DNA from: Methanoregula sp.
GTDB taxonomy: Archaea; Halobacteriota; Methanomicrobia; Methanomicrobiales; Methanospirillaceae
Direction: 5' to 3'
Assembly: GCA_028679185.1 (NCBI GenBank)
Contig: JAJRBZ010000080.1
Span: 1 to 40,618, forward strand
DNA length: 40,618 nt
Shown here: positions 14,035-22,304 of the stretch, piece after piece
Numbering within the stretch: position 1 is the stretch's first letter
How the letters are laid out: each line of letters begins with the position of its first letter
Notes under the pieces: generated by a model
What the model saw: only the letters and a program-made list of their open reading frames with translations
Database searches by the model: none
Told to the model about the DNA's origin: nothing
Program-made: the position numbers and the translations under genes

Positions 14035-16971
14035 TTAGCTGGGCTTGTACCCGAGAGTCTGAACCAATACGAGAAGCTCCCTGACCTGATCTTCCTGTTT
14101 GCTTGTCAGCTTCCTGTCCTTCTGGATCAACCTCCCCATCCTGACAATCTGCAGCCGCTGGTCGTGAGAGATTTCTTTTGAGTGATGTGCCCATTTGAGC
14201 AGGTCAAACCATTGCCTGCGATTTAAAGAAAACGCTCCGGCAGGCATTATTTCATCTGTTTCATCCGGAATAATATCGGTTTTTTCTTCTTCAGGTTCTT
14301 CCCCGATTGTATCGCCAATTCGCTTGTCAGCCTCAGAAATTCCCATTGCATCTTCTACCACGTCTGATGGAGATTCAGGGGGTGTTTCGGGAGATATTTC
14401 ATCTGAGCTCTGTTCGCTTTCCGGCATGTAAGTGGGTTGTATTTCAGGGGGTGTTACGAGTGCAGGAGAATGGGGTACAGGCTCTGAAATCGTATGAGAA
14501 TCCGACTCTTTGTCGATAACTACCTGGGAAAGTGACTGCTCCAGACGTTGTCGTTCTTCAACGGCCGCGGCAAGCCGTTCGTCACTGGTCATATGATCCT
14601 CCCATTCGTTGGCAAGTGCCGTTCTTGCCTGTTCAAGTTCGGTGGTAAGGGCCTGGACTTTTTGTTCTGCCTGTAATTTTTCCTCAGTCAGGATCGCGAC
14701 CTGTTTTTCAAGGGAGTTCTGCAGGTCGCATAAACTTTCGAGATCCTTTTTTAGATTCTGGATCTTTTCGGCCCTGTCATTTTCCTGACGCTGCTGCTCG
14801 ACAGCTGCCGCTTGAAATTCCTTTTCAACCTGTTCATGTTCCTGTGCCATCGCTCTCGTTTTTTCTTCAGCGTCGATTCGCAACTTCTGTTCGTTTTTTA
14901 GGACCTCATTCAGCTTGTCCCGTTCATCAACAGCTCGGCGAAGATCCTGCTCAACACGCTCCATAGTCTGCACAACTCCCTCCAGGCTTTCGTCGCTGGT
15001 CTGGTGCAGACTTCTCTCGGTTTCAAAGGCCGCTTTCACTTTTTCCAATTCTTCAATAAGCGATCGTGCCTGCAGATCAGATTGTTCCCTGCCCTGAGAT
15101 GCCTGATTAAGTTCATTTTCATACGCTTTGTTCTGTATTTTTACGATCTCAATCTCTCTCTCAAGCGTTGTTCGGGCGGCAGTTGCCTCATCCAGATCCC
15201 GTTTCAGTTTTATGAAGGTCGTTTTGTACGAATCCAGGTCTGTTTTCACCAGTTCTTCCGTTTTTTCCTTCACACCAACAGCTTCAGTGAGCTCCTGCTT
15301 AAGAGATGTTGTCAGATCCCTTTCATGTTCAAGAGCTGCCTTTACCTGCTCCAGTTCATCAGCAAGCACCTTCACCTGGTGTGAAGACTGTTCCTCTGCC
15401 TGAGATGCCAGGTTCAGCTTCTCTTCAAATGCCCGGGTCTCTGCTTTTGCTGCATCGAGATCCCGCTCAAGTGCTGTCCGGGTTGCTGCTGCTGCTTCCA
15501 GATTGTTTTTCAGGTCTTCAAGTGCTGTCTGATAGGCTTCAACTTCTGAAAGATTTTCCCGGAGGGATGTTGTTATTGTCTTTTCATGTTCAAGTGCTGC
15601 ACAAGCTGATTCGTACTGTGTCTGCAGTTCACCGACTTGCCGGTTGAGATCATCTTTCGCAGATCGAAGCGATGATTCCAGCTGTTCCTTGTCCAGGCTG
15701 AGTGATCCAACCTGATTTTCTGCAGATGTACGCAGGTTTGTCTCAGCTTCGAGCTCATTTTTCAACCGGGTCAGATCCTGAGTCTGGTGTTGTACAGACT
15801 CACTGAGACTGTCAATTTTTTGGGTCAGGTCCTGTTCAGATTGCGTTTTAGCGAGGGTTATCGCTTCAATCTCCTGTTCTGCAGAGGTTGCCCGGCTTTT
15901 CTCAATTGCCAGGGCATTTTTCAGCTGTTCGTATTCACCTGTCAGCGTAAGGAGTGTGTTTTCCGCAAGCTCTTTTTGCGGGACGAGCAGCTCAATCGTG
16001 CATTCCAGTGATGTGCCATGAATTTTTTCTTCGTCAAGTTCCGTCTGTACTGTTTCAAGAAATATTTTTGAAGTATCAAGTTCAGCTGAAAGATCTGAGA
16101 TCTGCTGCGTGAGGGTGTCGAGTTCAGAACGGTGAGATGTCTCAATATCCTTTATTTCCTGGACAATTAAGCGAAGGTTTTCCTCATAGGTTGCAAGGAG
16201 GGACTTATTTTCTTCAAGTTCCTGAACAAGCTTTTCGATCTCTTCTGTATTTTGGGCAAGTACCTGTTCTTTCTCTTCAAGCTCACCGGTGAATGTGATT
16301 ATTTTATGTTCTTTTTCCCGGAGTGCCGCATTGGCACTATTGATGAAACGGGTTTGTTCTGTGACCCTTCCTTCAAGGTGAATTACAGATTCTGATAGTG
16401 ATTTATGTTCCGCTTTTATGTGTGATAATTCCAATGATTTGTTGGCAGCAATCTCAAAGGACGACAGGAGAAATTCAAGGAGTTTCCGGCGGTTGGCTGC
16501 TACTACATAGATCCGGTCATCATGACTGATCTTGAACTGCGTTTTGATCTGATCTGGGGTCTGGCGCTCCACGGGAGAGCCGAGCATGCTTTCAATAACC
16601 GAAAGACAATAAGAAAGATCCACAGGATATGGCATGAAGTTGTCCGCATTACAGTCCAGGACTTGTAAAAGGTCAGAAATAGCGGAAGCACCGGTAAGGA
16701 TTAAGACAGGAATAACCCAGAGATCCTCATCTGCCTTTATCTGGCGGCAGACTTCAAATCCTTCCTCATCAAGGGTCGTAGTATCACAGATAAGAAGATT
16801 TGGTTTTCCATGACGGATAGTCTCGAGAAGATAGTTACCATCGGTAAAGAAAGTAACCCGGTATCCTTTTTTCTCCAGATTCTCCGTAACCATTGAGGCT
16901 ACGGTTTCGCTTACACTTAGAACGAAAATGTCAATGTCACTTTCATTTACAGCTGAAGGTGGATCATTCAT
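14035..16971 (-). CDS. Giant receiver-domain coiled-coil protein (978 aa)
   Basis: Residues 10-135 form a response-regulator receiver fold with phospho-acceptor Asp63 (LLICDTTTLDEEGFEVCR) and Thr93. The usual acidic pair near the N-terminus is replaced (VLSVSET), and the conserved Lys before Pro is Tyr115 (MPYPVD), so normal phosphorylation is doubtful. Residues about 180-820 are a very long, E/Q/L-rich coiled coil with recognisable repeats of roughly 90 residues (ALERDLDAAK.., TLEREIEIVK..; ELEQVKAALEHER.., ELEKVKAAFETER..). An acidic, proline-rich linker follows, then a compact C-terminal domain (SLNRRQWFDLLKWAHHSKEIS..). There are no membrane helices or enzyme domain. GAGAG precedes the ATG. 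Possibly a scaffold or chemosensory/cell-structure protein; the role is unknown. Confidence 0.85.
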   Translation of the reverse strand: MNDPPSAVNESDIDIFVLSVSETVASMVTENLEKKGYRVTFFTDGNYLLETIRHGKPNLLICDTTTLDEEGFEVCRQIKADEDLWVIPVLILTGASAISDLLQVLDCNADNFMPYPVDLSYCLSVIESMLGSPVERQTPDQIKTQFKISHDDRIYVVAANRRKLLEFLLSSFEIAANKSLELSHIKAEHKSLSESVIHLEGRVTEQTRFINSANAALREKEHKIITFTGELEEKEQVLAQNTEEIEKLVQELEENKSLLATYEENLRLIVQEIKDIETSHRSELDTLTQQISDLSAELDTSKIFLETVQTELDEEKIHGTSLECTIELLVPQKELAENTLLTLTGEYEQLKNALAIEKSRATSAEQEIEAITLAKTQSEQDLTQKIDSLSESVQHQTQDLTRLKNELEAETNLRTSAENQVGSLSLDKEQLESSLRSAKDDLNRQVGELQTQYESACAALEHEKTITTSLRENLSEVEAYQTALEDLKNNLEAAAATRTALERDLDAAKAETRAFEEKLNLASQAEEQSSHQVKVLADELEQVKAALEHERDLTTSLKQELTEAVGVKEKTEELVKTDLDSYKTTFIKLKRDLDEATAARTTLEREIEIVKIQNKAYENELNQASQGREQSDLQARSLIEELEKVKAAFETERSLHQTSDESLEGVVQTMERVEQDLRRAVDERDKLNEVLKNEQKLRIDAEEKTRAMAQEHEQVEKEFQAAAVEQQRQENDRAEKIQNLKKDLESLCDLQNSLEKQVAILTEEKLQAEQKVQALTTELEQARTALANEWEDHMTSDERLAAAVEERQRLEQSLSQVVIDKESDSHTISEPVPHSPALVTPPEIQPTYMPESEQSSDEISPETPPESPSDVVEDAMGISEADKRIGDTIGEEPEEEKTDIIPDETDEIMPAGAFSLNRRQWFDLLKWAHHSKEISHDQRLQIVRMGRLIQKDRKLTSKQEDQVRELLVLVQTLGYKPS

Positions 16972-17016
16972 CGTAATCTCTCTTGTTTGATTGGAAATTC
17001 AAAATGTTATGTTCCT

Positions 17017-17025
17017 GTTTATATG
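17017..17025 (-). promoter_or_regulatory. TATA-like box for the receiver coiled-coil gene
   Basis: On the minus strand CATATAAAC lies about 46 bases before ATG 16971. That fits a start site near 16995 and a short leader with the GAGAG SD. The rest of 16972-17250 shows nothing else recognisable. Confidence 0.4.
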
Positions 17026-17250
17026 ATCTTGTATACTCAATTATAGCATTTCTGGTTGAATCAATAGTATCGTTATTTTTTAATCATGAAATCGTGACAC
17101 GTATACGCATAACAAGCGGATGACTGGTAATTAAAATCGGGCATTTTTTACATAAACGGTGCCATCAGCAAAAAAATTCCGTTAAAAACTATATTTTCAG
17201 AATACTGTCTGACTTATTCCAGGTATTCATTGAGTTTCTGAAATCAATCA

Positions 17251-18111
17251 TTACACCAGAGGGTTTGGCTGATTGTCACCAAGGGCAGGCAGCCTCGTGG
17301 GTTTTACCAGGACCGGCTCATCTGACTGCCTGATTTTTTCAATGATGAGTGATTTTCCTTTTTGTGTCATCGCAAAAACCGGAACTGAAATACCAGCCTG
17401 AAGAAGTGCCCCCGCCCCGGCCAGTTCCCGTATGGTCTTTGACGCACAGGACGTCACCAGGTCTGATACCGAAACCAGTAATTCTGCTTCATCACGAGAG
17501 AGACCGGTCACATGAACTGCAAATATCAGGGTATCAGGATGGATCCGGCGGATAATTTCCGCAGTTTCCGGTCTGGCTACGGTAACTGCGATATTCCGAT
17601 ATCCTTCCGAAACTGCGAGTGCTACTCCTGCCAGCTGGTCAATTCTGGCATGGTCCCGATCAAGGACTATTCCACCACCCTGCTCAATGCGATCCATGAC
17701 TGATCTGTAAGGAGATGTTTTTACGAGCCCGGACATCCTGCCCCCGATTCCCTGCGCCATTTCGGGTTTTGTCACAATGACAGTTCCGGCACCATCACAT
17801 GCAAGAACTGCAGCATCGACTAACCCCGATAAAAGACCAAAGCTTAACAATTCCGATGCACCGAAGCCGACAAATTCCCGGGTATCAAGAACCTCCCTGT
17901 CCGGAGTACACATTCCGAATGTTTTTATCCGGTGCTCGATATTTGCTTTGATGGCATCTTTTGTTATTGCAGGGATCGGGAAACCAAACCGTTTCGCAAG
18001 AGGACAATCGGTAATCTGTGCCTCGCCGACTTCAATTACCCTGCTGTCCCTGATTATAATGCGGCTCCGACCGATTGCTTCGATAATATGGTCACTATTT
18101 TCTTCTTCCAT
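17251..18111 (-). CDS. Methanogenesis marker protein 8 (DUF2099)
   Basis: A protein of unknown biochemical role found in methanogens and used as a phylogenetic marker of methanogenesis. The 286-residue product follows the family closely: 'HIIEAIGRSRIIIRDSRVIEVGEAQITDCPLA', 'NIEHRIKTFGMCTPDREVLDTREFVGFGASELL', 'VLACDGAGTVIVTKPEMAQGIGGRMSGLVKTSPYRSV' and a later 'LVTSCASKTIRELAG'. Several conserved Cys (in DCPLA, GMCTP, ACDGAG, SCASK) could bind a metal or cofactor. It has no membrane segment. It stands alone between an intergenic region and a divergent membrane protein gene, so its neighbours give no hint of partner. The family call is strong, and it identifies the host as a methanogen. Confidence 0.92.
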   Translation of the reverse strand: MEEENSDHIIEAIGRSRIIIRDSRVIEVGEAQITDCPLAKRFGFPIPAITKDAIKANIEHRIKTFGMCTPDREVLDTREFVGFGASELLSFGLLSGLVDAAVLACDGAGTVIVTKPEMAQGIGGRMSGLVKTSPYRSVMDRIEQGGGIVLDRDHARIDQLAGVALAVSEGYRNIAVTVARPETAEIIRRIHPDTLIFAVHVTGLSRDEAELLVSVSDLVTSCASKTIRELAGAGALLQAGISVPVFAMTQKGKSLIIEKIRQSDEPVLVKPTRLPALGDNQPNPLV

Positions 18112-18249
18112 AGGTACTCATTCCTGGAATAATGAATATCAGGAATAATTTGTTTCTCATGGATAAGGAATATTGCAAGCCGGCAAACCTGCGATCCCAT
18201 GATTACAAGTGTCCAAAATGATATGACAGAACAGTGATGATGCATATAC

Positions 18250-18990
18250 ATGGATGCGGCTCTTCGGTATCAGGAGATTGATTTGGTCCGCGGTATCGCC
18301 ATCCTCATGATGATACTTTTTCATACCCTTCTTGATCTGAATTTTTTCATGATTTATCCGGTAGAGATTTCAACAGGATTCTGGCGGTATTTTGCATTTG
18401 CGACTGCATCCCTGTTCCTCCTGATTGTTGGCATATCACTGACTTTGAGCCGGACAAGGGCAAAAAGAGTCATTTCAGGACATGCGCTGGTGCAAAAATT
18501 CGTATATCGCGGCACTGGTATTTTTCTTCTCGGGCTGCTTGTAACGGCAGGAACATGGCTGTATGTCAGGGAGGGGTTTATTGTCTTTGGTATCCTGCAC
18601 CTCATCGGTGTATCAATAGTAATCTCACCGTTCTTTTTCCGGTTTAAAAAATTAAATGCTGTGCTGGGTCTTCTTTTCATCGCTGTCGGTATTTTCTTTT
18701 CCACTATTACCGGTCCGATCTGGTTCCTTCCCCTGGGCATTCACCCGGCTTCGTTCTATTCTTTGGATTACGAACCCCTCTTTCCCTGGTTTGGTGTCGT
18801 GCTGATAGGCATGGGAATCGGAGAGTACCTCTACCCTGAGAACGTGAGGCGGTTCACTCTTCCGCAGATCCCTTCAGTTTTTGTGCAGCCCCTGGCATTT
18901 CTGGGGCGGCAATCCCTCTTGATTTACCTTATACACCAACCGGTAATCATTCTTCTTCTTGCAGCTTTAACCGGTGTGAAGGTACTCTGA
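18250..18990 (+). CDS. DUF1624-type membrane acyltransferase-like protein
   Basis: The 246-residue protein has about seven transmembrane helices. The N-terminus reads 'RYQEIDLVRGIAILMMILFHTLLDLNFF', the typical start of DUF1624/YeiB and acyltransferase-3 proteins, in which an arginine-glycine and a membrane-embedded His (FH) are conserved. Near the C-terminus 'FLGRQSLLIYLIHQPVIILLL' is the family's last helix with its His. These proteins transfer acyl groups to surface sugars or are of unknown role. The acceptor is unknown here. It is divergent from marker protein 8 with 138 bases between them. The following 252 bases to the adenine deaminase stop hold nothing I can support. Confidence 0.8.
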   Translation: MDAALRYQEIDLVRGIAILMMILFHTLLDLNFFMIYPVEISTGFWRYFAFATASLFLLIVGISLTLSRTRAKRVISGHALVQKFVYRGTGIFLLGLLVTAGTWLYVREGFIVFGILHLIGVSIVISPFFFRFKKLNAVLGLLFIAVGIFFSTITGPIWFLPLGIHPASFYSLDYEPLFPWFGVVLIGMGIGEYLYPENVRRFTLPQIPSVFVQPLAFLGRQSLLIYLIHQPVIILLLAALTGVKVL

Positions 18991-19242
18991 ATCCCTGTCC
19001 TTGCTGAAATGAAAAATTCTCAAAAATCCTTTGTTTAAGGGTCTGTGATCCGCCGCAGTTGGCTGACCTTGCCTTGATTCGCATATCCGGAAAAGTAATT
19101 AACCATCAGTTCCGGTTCCCAGAATTGCGGCGGGAGTATGATATATTCTCAGGATAACTCCAAACCGGCAATGCAAAAATGTTCTCGCGTGCATTTCTGA
19201 TAATTGGTCGTTCAACTGGTCTGCTTTTTTTTGATAATAGTT

Positions 19243-20910
19243 TTATTCCACAAAAAGCGGGACATCCTTTAATTTTACGGCATCAAACAACCCCCGGTCC
19301 GTGATCCTCAAAGCAGGAATCACGGTCAGGGCAAGAAACGACAGGTACATAAACGGATTATCTATGCTGCCCATATCCCTGGTGATCGCATGGATATCCC
19401 GGAGGCGCTGATCGACCTCGGAGTAGGGCAGCGTTGACATCAACCCACCACACTCAAGCGGGAGGATTGTCTTTGTATTCCCAACAACAGCGACCATCCC
19501 GCCTTTCGAACGGATGACGGCATCAATTGCATTCAGGATATCTGTATCACTCGTCCCCACTGCAATGATATTATGAGCATCATGGGCAACGCTTGATGCA
19601 ATGGCCCCACTCTTCAGCGAGAAACCGTGGACAAGACCCACACCGGTTTTTTTGTCGATATACCTGTTGCAGACTGCCAGTTTCAGGATATCACGATTAA
19701 AATCGGGTATGCCCTGATATTTGATATCGAACAGGAGAGATTCAGTGCTAATCTGATGGGGAATGAGCCCGATTACCCGGGCTTTTCCACTCCCATGTAT
19801 CCGGATAGCATCTGCAGAAGGAAGTGAGCACCCGAATGATGACGGCAAGGCACAGGGATTTGAACGCTCCGATAATAAGACCTCTTTTCCCATCACAAAT
19901 ACTCGTCTGATATTGAACTGCAGCGGGTCATCGACAATACAGAAATCTGCCCTTCTGCCAGGGGTTAATGCGCCGCGATCAGACAGACCAAACCGTTCTG
20001 CGGCAGAAAGTGTCGCCATTCTCAGGGCAAGATCACGGTCAAGCCCGCACTCTGTTGATTTTCGTATACACCGGTCTATATGTCCTTTCTCGAACAGTAC
20101 ATCGACATGGCAGTCATCAGAGCAAAAACAACAGCGGGATACAGTATCCCGGGTAACCAGACCAATAAGATCTTCAATATTTTGCTCTGTTGATCCTTCG
20201 CGGATAAAGATATACATACCGCGCCGGAGTTTTTCTTCAGCCTCATCCATTTTTGTACATTCGTGGTCACTTTGCATACCGGCAAGGATATAGGCGTTAA
20301 GATCATTTCCTGTGAGCAGGGGGGCATGGCCATCGCGGATATCAAAGAGCCGGAGTTTTTCTTTGATGGTAGGATCTGCAGCAAGGACGCCGTAAACGTT
20401 CATCATCTCTCCAAGCCCCAGAACACCTTCCCGCCCGACATACTGTTCAAGATCCCGCGCTTTGAGAGTCGCACCGCCCACATCTGTCGGCGTCGCCGGT
20501 ACACAGGAAGGAAGAAGATACAAAATATCGATTACAGCACCTTCCCGTTCAGCAAGCATGTATTCTATTCCCCGGGCACCCGCAACATTTGCGATTTCAT
20601 GCGGGTCGGCTATCACTGTAGTCGTTCCATGAAGAGCAACGAGACGGGCATATTCAGAAGGTACGAGAAGTGAACTTTCAATATGGACATGAGCGTCTAT
20701 AAGACCGGGGATTATATAAAAACCCGAAAAATCATATTCTGTTTTTCCTGTGTAGTTTCCGATACCAAGGATCAGTCCGTTTTTGACAGCGAGGGTCCCC
20801 CGATCCCAGGTACAGGAAAAGGGATTGAATATCACGGTATTTTTAAATGTACTATCTGCCGGGGTAAGCCCCCGGGCTGCATCAAGCATATCCTTTGAAA
20901 AAATTTTCAT
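19243..20910 (-). CDS. ade: Adenine deaminase
   Basis: Converts adenine to hypoxanthine and ammonia for purine salvage; an amidohydrolase of the Ade/AdeC type with a binuclear metal site. The fold begins with a small beta-domain. Then come 'GLIDAHVHIESSLLVPSEYAR' (metal His pair), 'HGTTTVIADPHEIANVAG', 'SCVPATP', 'GEMMN', 'HAPLLTGNDLNAYILAGMQSDHE' and 'CCFCSDDCHVDVLF'. The C-terminal Ade domain includes 'GLVHGFSLKSGAIASSVAHDAHNIIAVG' and 'GGMVAVVGNTKTILPLECGGLMS'. The length of about 555 is normal. ATG 20910 is preferred to TTG 20913, which directly abuts the stop of the upstream lipoprotein-like gene; the two genes look co-transcribed. Confidence 0.95.
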   Translation of the reverse strand: MKIFSKDMLDAARGLTPADSTFKNTVIFNPFSCTWDRGTLAVKNGLILGIGNYTGKTEYDFSGFYIIPGLIDAHVHIESSLLVPSEYARLVALHGTTTVIADPHEIANVAGARGIEYMLAEREGAVIDILYLLPSCVPATPTDVGGATLKARDLEQYVGREGVLGLGEMMNVYGVLAADPTIKEKLRLFDIRDGHAPLLTGNDLNAYILAGMQSDHECTKMDEAEEKLRRGMYIFIREGSTEQNIEDLIGLVTRDTVSRCCFCSDDCHVDVLFEKGHIDRCIRKSTECGLDRDLALRMATLSAAERFGLSDRGALTPGRRADFCIVDDPLQFNIRRVFVMGKEVLLSERSNPCALPSSFGCSLPSADAIRIHGSGKARVIGLIPHQISTESLLFDIKYQGIPDFNRDILKLAVCNRYIDKKTGVGLVHGFSLKSGAIASSVAHDAHNIIAVGTSDTDILNAIDAVIRSKGGMVAVVGNTKTILPLECGGLMSTLPYSEVDQRLRDIHAITRDMGSIDNPFMYLSFLALTVIPALRITDRGLFDAVKLKDVPLFVE

Positions 20911-20913
20911 CAA

Positions 20914-21270
20914 TCACACCACGATGTCACGAATCACCGCGGTTTGCCGCTCATTATTTTGGATAAGATAAACATAGAGTTTGTAGGTTCCGGGTTTGAG
21001 GGTAGCAGGGATCATGATTTTGTTGTTACCGGATTCCAGTTTCACGGGATGCATGATGACCGTGTGCTCCTGCTGCACAATGCCATTTACCGTGTATATA
21101 GTAACCTGCACAAATGCATCAGAGGGTTCCCCGGGATTATATATCATTGCTGAAAGTCCGTTATTTTCATAACTGACGTCCCCAATGCTCATGGATACAC
21201 AACCGCAAAGTAATAAAAAAAGACCCAGAAGAGCTAGTTCGGTTGTGATAATCTGCAATTTCGCGGACAT
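20914..21270 (-). CDS. Lipoprotein-like exported protein
   Basis: From ATG 21270 the product is 118 residues. It starts MSAKLQIITTEL, followed by a hydrophobic stretch ending in the lipobox-like LLLCGCVSM, so export and lipid attachment at Cys are likely. The mature part is beta-rich: SYENNGLSAMIYNPGEPSDAFVQVTIYTVNGIV, then KPGTYKLYVYLIQNNERQTAVIRDIVV. It resembles an Ig-like or CARDB-type extracellular domain. A longer frame to 21312 would place a basic, non-hydrophobic stretch ahead of the signal peptide and is less likely. It ends three bases before the ade start, although a functional link with purine salvage is not obvious. Confidence 0.65.
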   Translation of the reverse strand: MSAKLQIITTELALLGLFLLLCGCVSMSIGDVSYENNGLSAMIYNPGEPSDAFVQVTIYTVNGIVQQEHTVIMHPVKLESGNNKIMIPATLKPGTYKLYVYLIQNNERQTAVIRDIVV

Positions 21271-21620
21271 TAATCTGATGTAAATTTTTTGGCACTTAAA
21301 CTTTTGGTACAATTCTTACTAAAATATGTTCGACCTGAAACACTGAACACTTTATTGTACTGATTTTTTTGATATTGGATAAGGTGAAAAATGCTACTCA
21401 TCTGCTATCGGTGTTTTTCTGTTTTTTTTAAACGCACATTCTCAGGAAACCTCTTATTGTCCCTTAAACTGATCAAATTTAAAAAAAAGTCTCCTGAAGA
21501 AAAATCCGGATCCAGGATGGGAACAACCCGGTTTTCCTTTCATTTTCTTAAGCGCTCAATAACGGATGATGGAGCAGATCATACAAAAATGACTGACGTA
21601 TATTGCAGGGTATCTGATTG
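21271..21620. other. Intergenic region without a supported gene
   Basis: This 350-base stretch lies between the lipoprotein-like gene and the small minus-strand gene ending at 21621. It has several T-runs (for example 21365-21371 and 21421-21429) and A-runs near 21481. I see no convincing coding frame, tRNA or operator. The open frames that cross it are overlap artefacts. It probably holds the promoter for the 21270 gene. Confidence 0.4.
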
Positions 21621-21806
21621 TTACTGGAGTTTTTCAACGGTTATCCGCACACGGTCACCGGCTTTTAACTTGTGTCCTTTGGGGATATCGATGTTGAACC
21701 AAAGAGAATCATCATCTGTATGCGGGGACATAAGGCAATCTTTCTGGTCACTGAACTGATCATTTATATGATAAATGACTGATTCAAACTCAAGGACTTT
21801 TTCCAT
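21621..21806 (-). CDS. Small acidic hypothetical protein (61 aa)
   Basis: The product reads MEKVLEFESVIYHIND, an acidic middle (PHTDDDSLWFNIDIPKG) and a basic end (HKLKAGDRVRITVEKLQ). The 'IPKG..LKAGDRVRI' ending resembles the last strands of small SH3-, OB- or DUF-type beta barrels in nucleic-acid-binding proteins. I do not recognise a specific family. The AT-rich upstream lacks an SD, so it may be leaderless. It ends 27 bases after the winged-helix gene at 21834-22085 in the same direction and could be its operon partner. Confidence 0.6.
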   Translation of the reverse strand: MEKVLEFESVIYHINDQFSDQKDCLMSPHTDDDSLWFNIDIPKGHKLKAGDRVRITVEKLQ

Positions 21807-21833
21807 AATAAAAAAGATTTGAGGGCGTTATCG

Positions 21834-22085
21834 TTAAATCGCCCGCGGCGTGACCATCCACGTCGTACTGTTCGAATAGCTCCATCGGATAATGTCGAGT
21901 TCCTTGCAGATATCTGCAAGGATCGCCATGTTTGTTCCTACTTCTTTTGGGGATAAACCAAGTTCTTTTGCAATATATTTTGATTTGAAGTAGTGTTTCC
22001 CCTTGGTTATACCCGAACTAAGGTACTGAACAATTTTGTGCTGGGTCTCATTATAGGTTTCACGTAATTTTTTTGTTGTGGACAT
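21834..22085 (-). CDS. Small winged-helix protein resembling haloarchaeal DUF7123
   Basis: From ATG 22085 the product is 83 residues. A helical N-terminus (TKKLRETYNETQHKIVQYLSSGI) is followed by 'KHYFKSKYIAKELGLSPKEVGTNMAILADICKELDIIRWSYSNSTTWMV', a compact winged helix. I recall very similar small proteins ('YFKSKFIA..LSPKEIG...WSY..ATTW') across Euryarchaeota. The start is fixed by the SD TGAGGCAC six bases before ATG 22085; an upstream ATG at 22100 lacks one. No target is known. The gene lies downstream of the DHH protein by 220 bases with its own SD and is probably an independent small regulator. Confidence 0.75.
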   Translation of the reverse strand: MSTTKKLRETYNETQHKIVQYLSSGITKGKHYFKSKYIAKELGLSPKEVGTNMAILADICKELDIIRWSYSNSTTWMVTPRAI

Positions 22086-22304
22086 GGTGTGCCTCAGCAT
22101 TTAAATCTCATATAGAACAAATTGTATATATAACTATCTGATTGTTCTGGTTAAAGGATCTGCCTTTTTTGTTTTACTGCACTAATAATCTGACCAGAAA
22201 AATATATCTGGCACGCTTATTAAGCGGATTATCGTGGACACGATTCACATGCACCCCGGGCATTTAGGAGATTATACATTGAGTTTTATTAATAACAATG
22301 ATAA

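Noticed and set aside
15004-15647. Plus-strand open frames opposite the coiled-coil gene
   Set aside because: They are Ser/Phe/Cys-rich shadows caused by the Glu/Gln/Leu codon bias of the coiled coil on the other strand.
18991-19242. Possible RNA gene between the DUF1624-type gene and ade
   Set aside because: No tRNA cloverleaf, long hairpin or conserved RNA motif could be drawn from the 252 bases.
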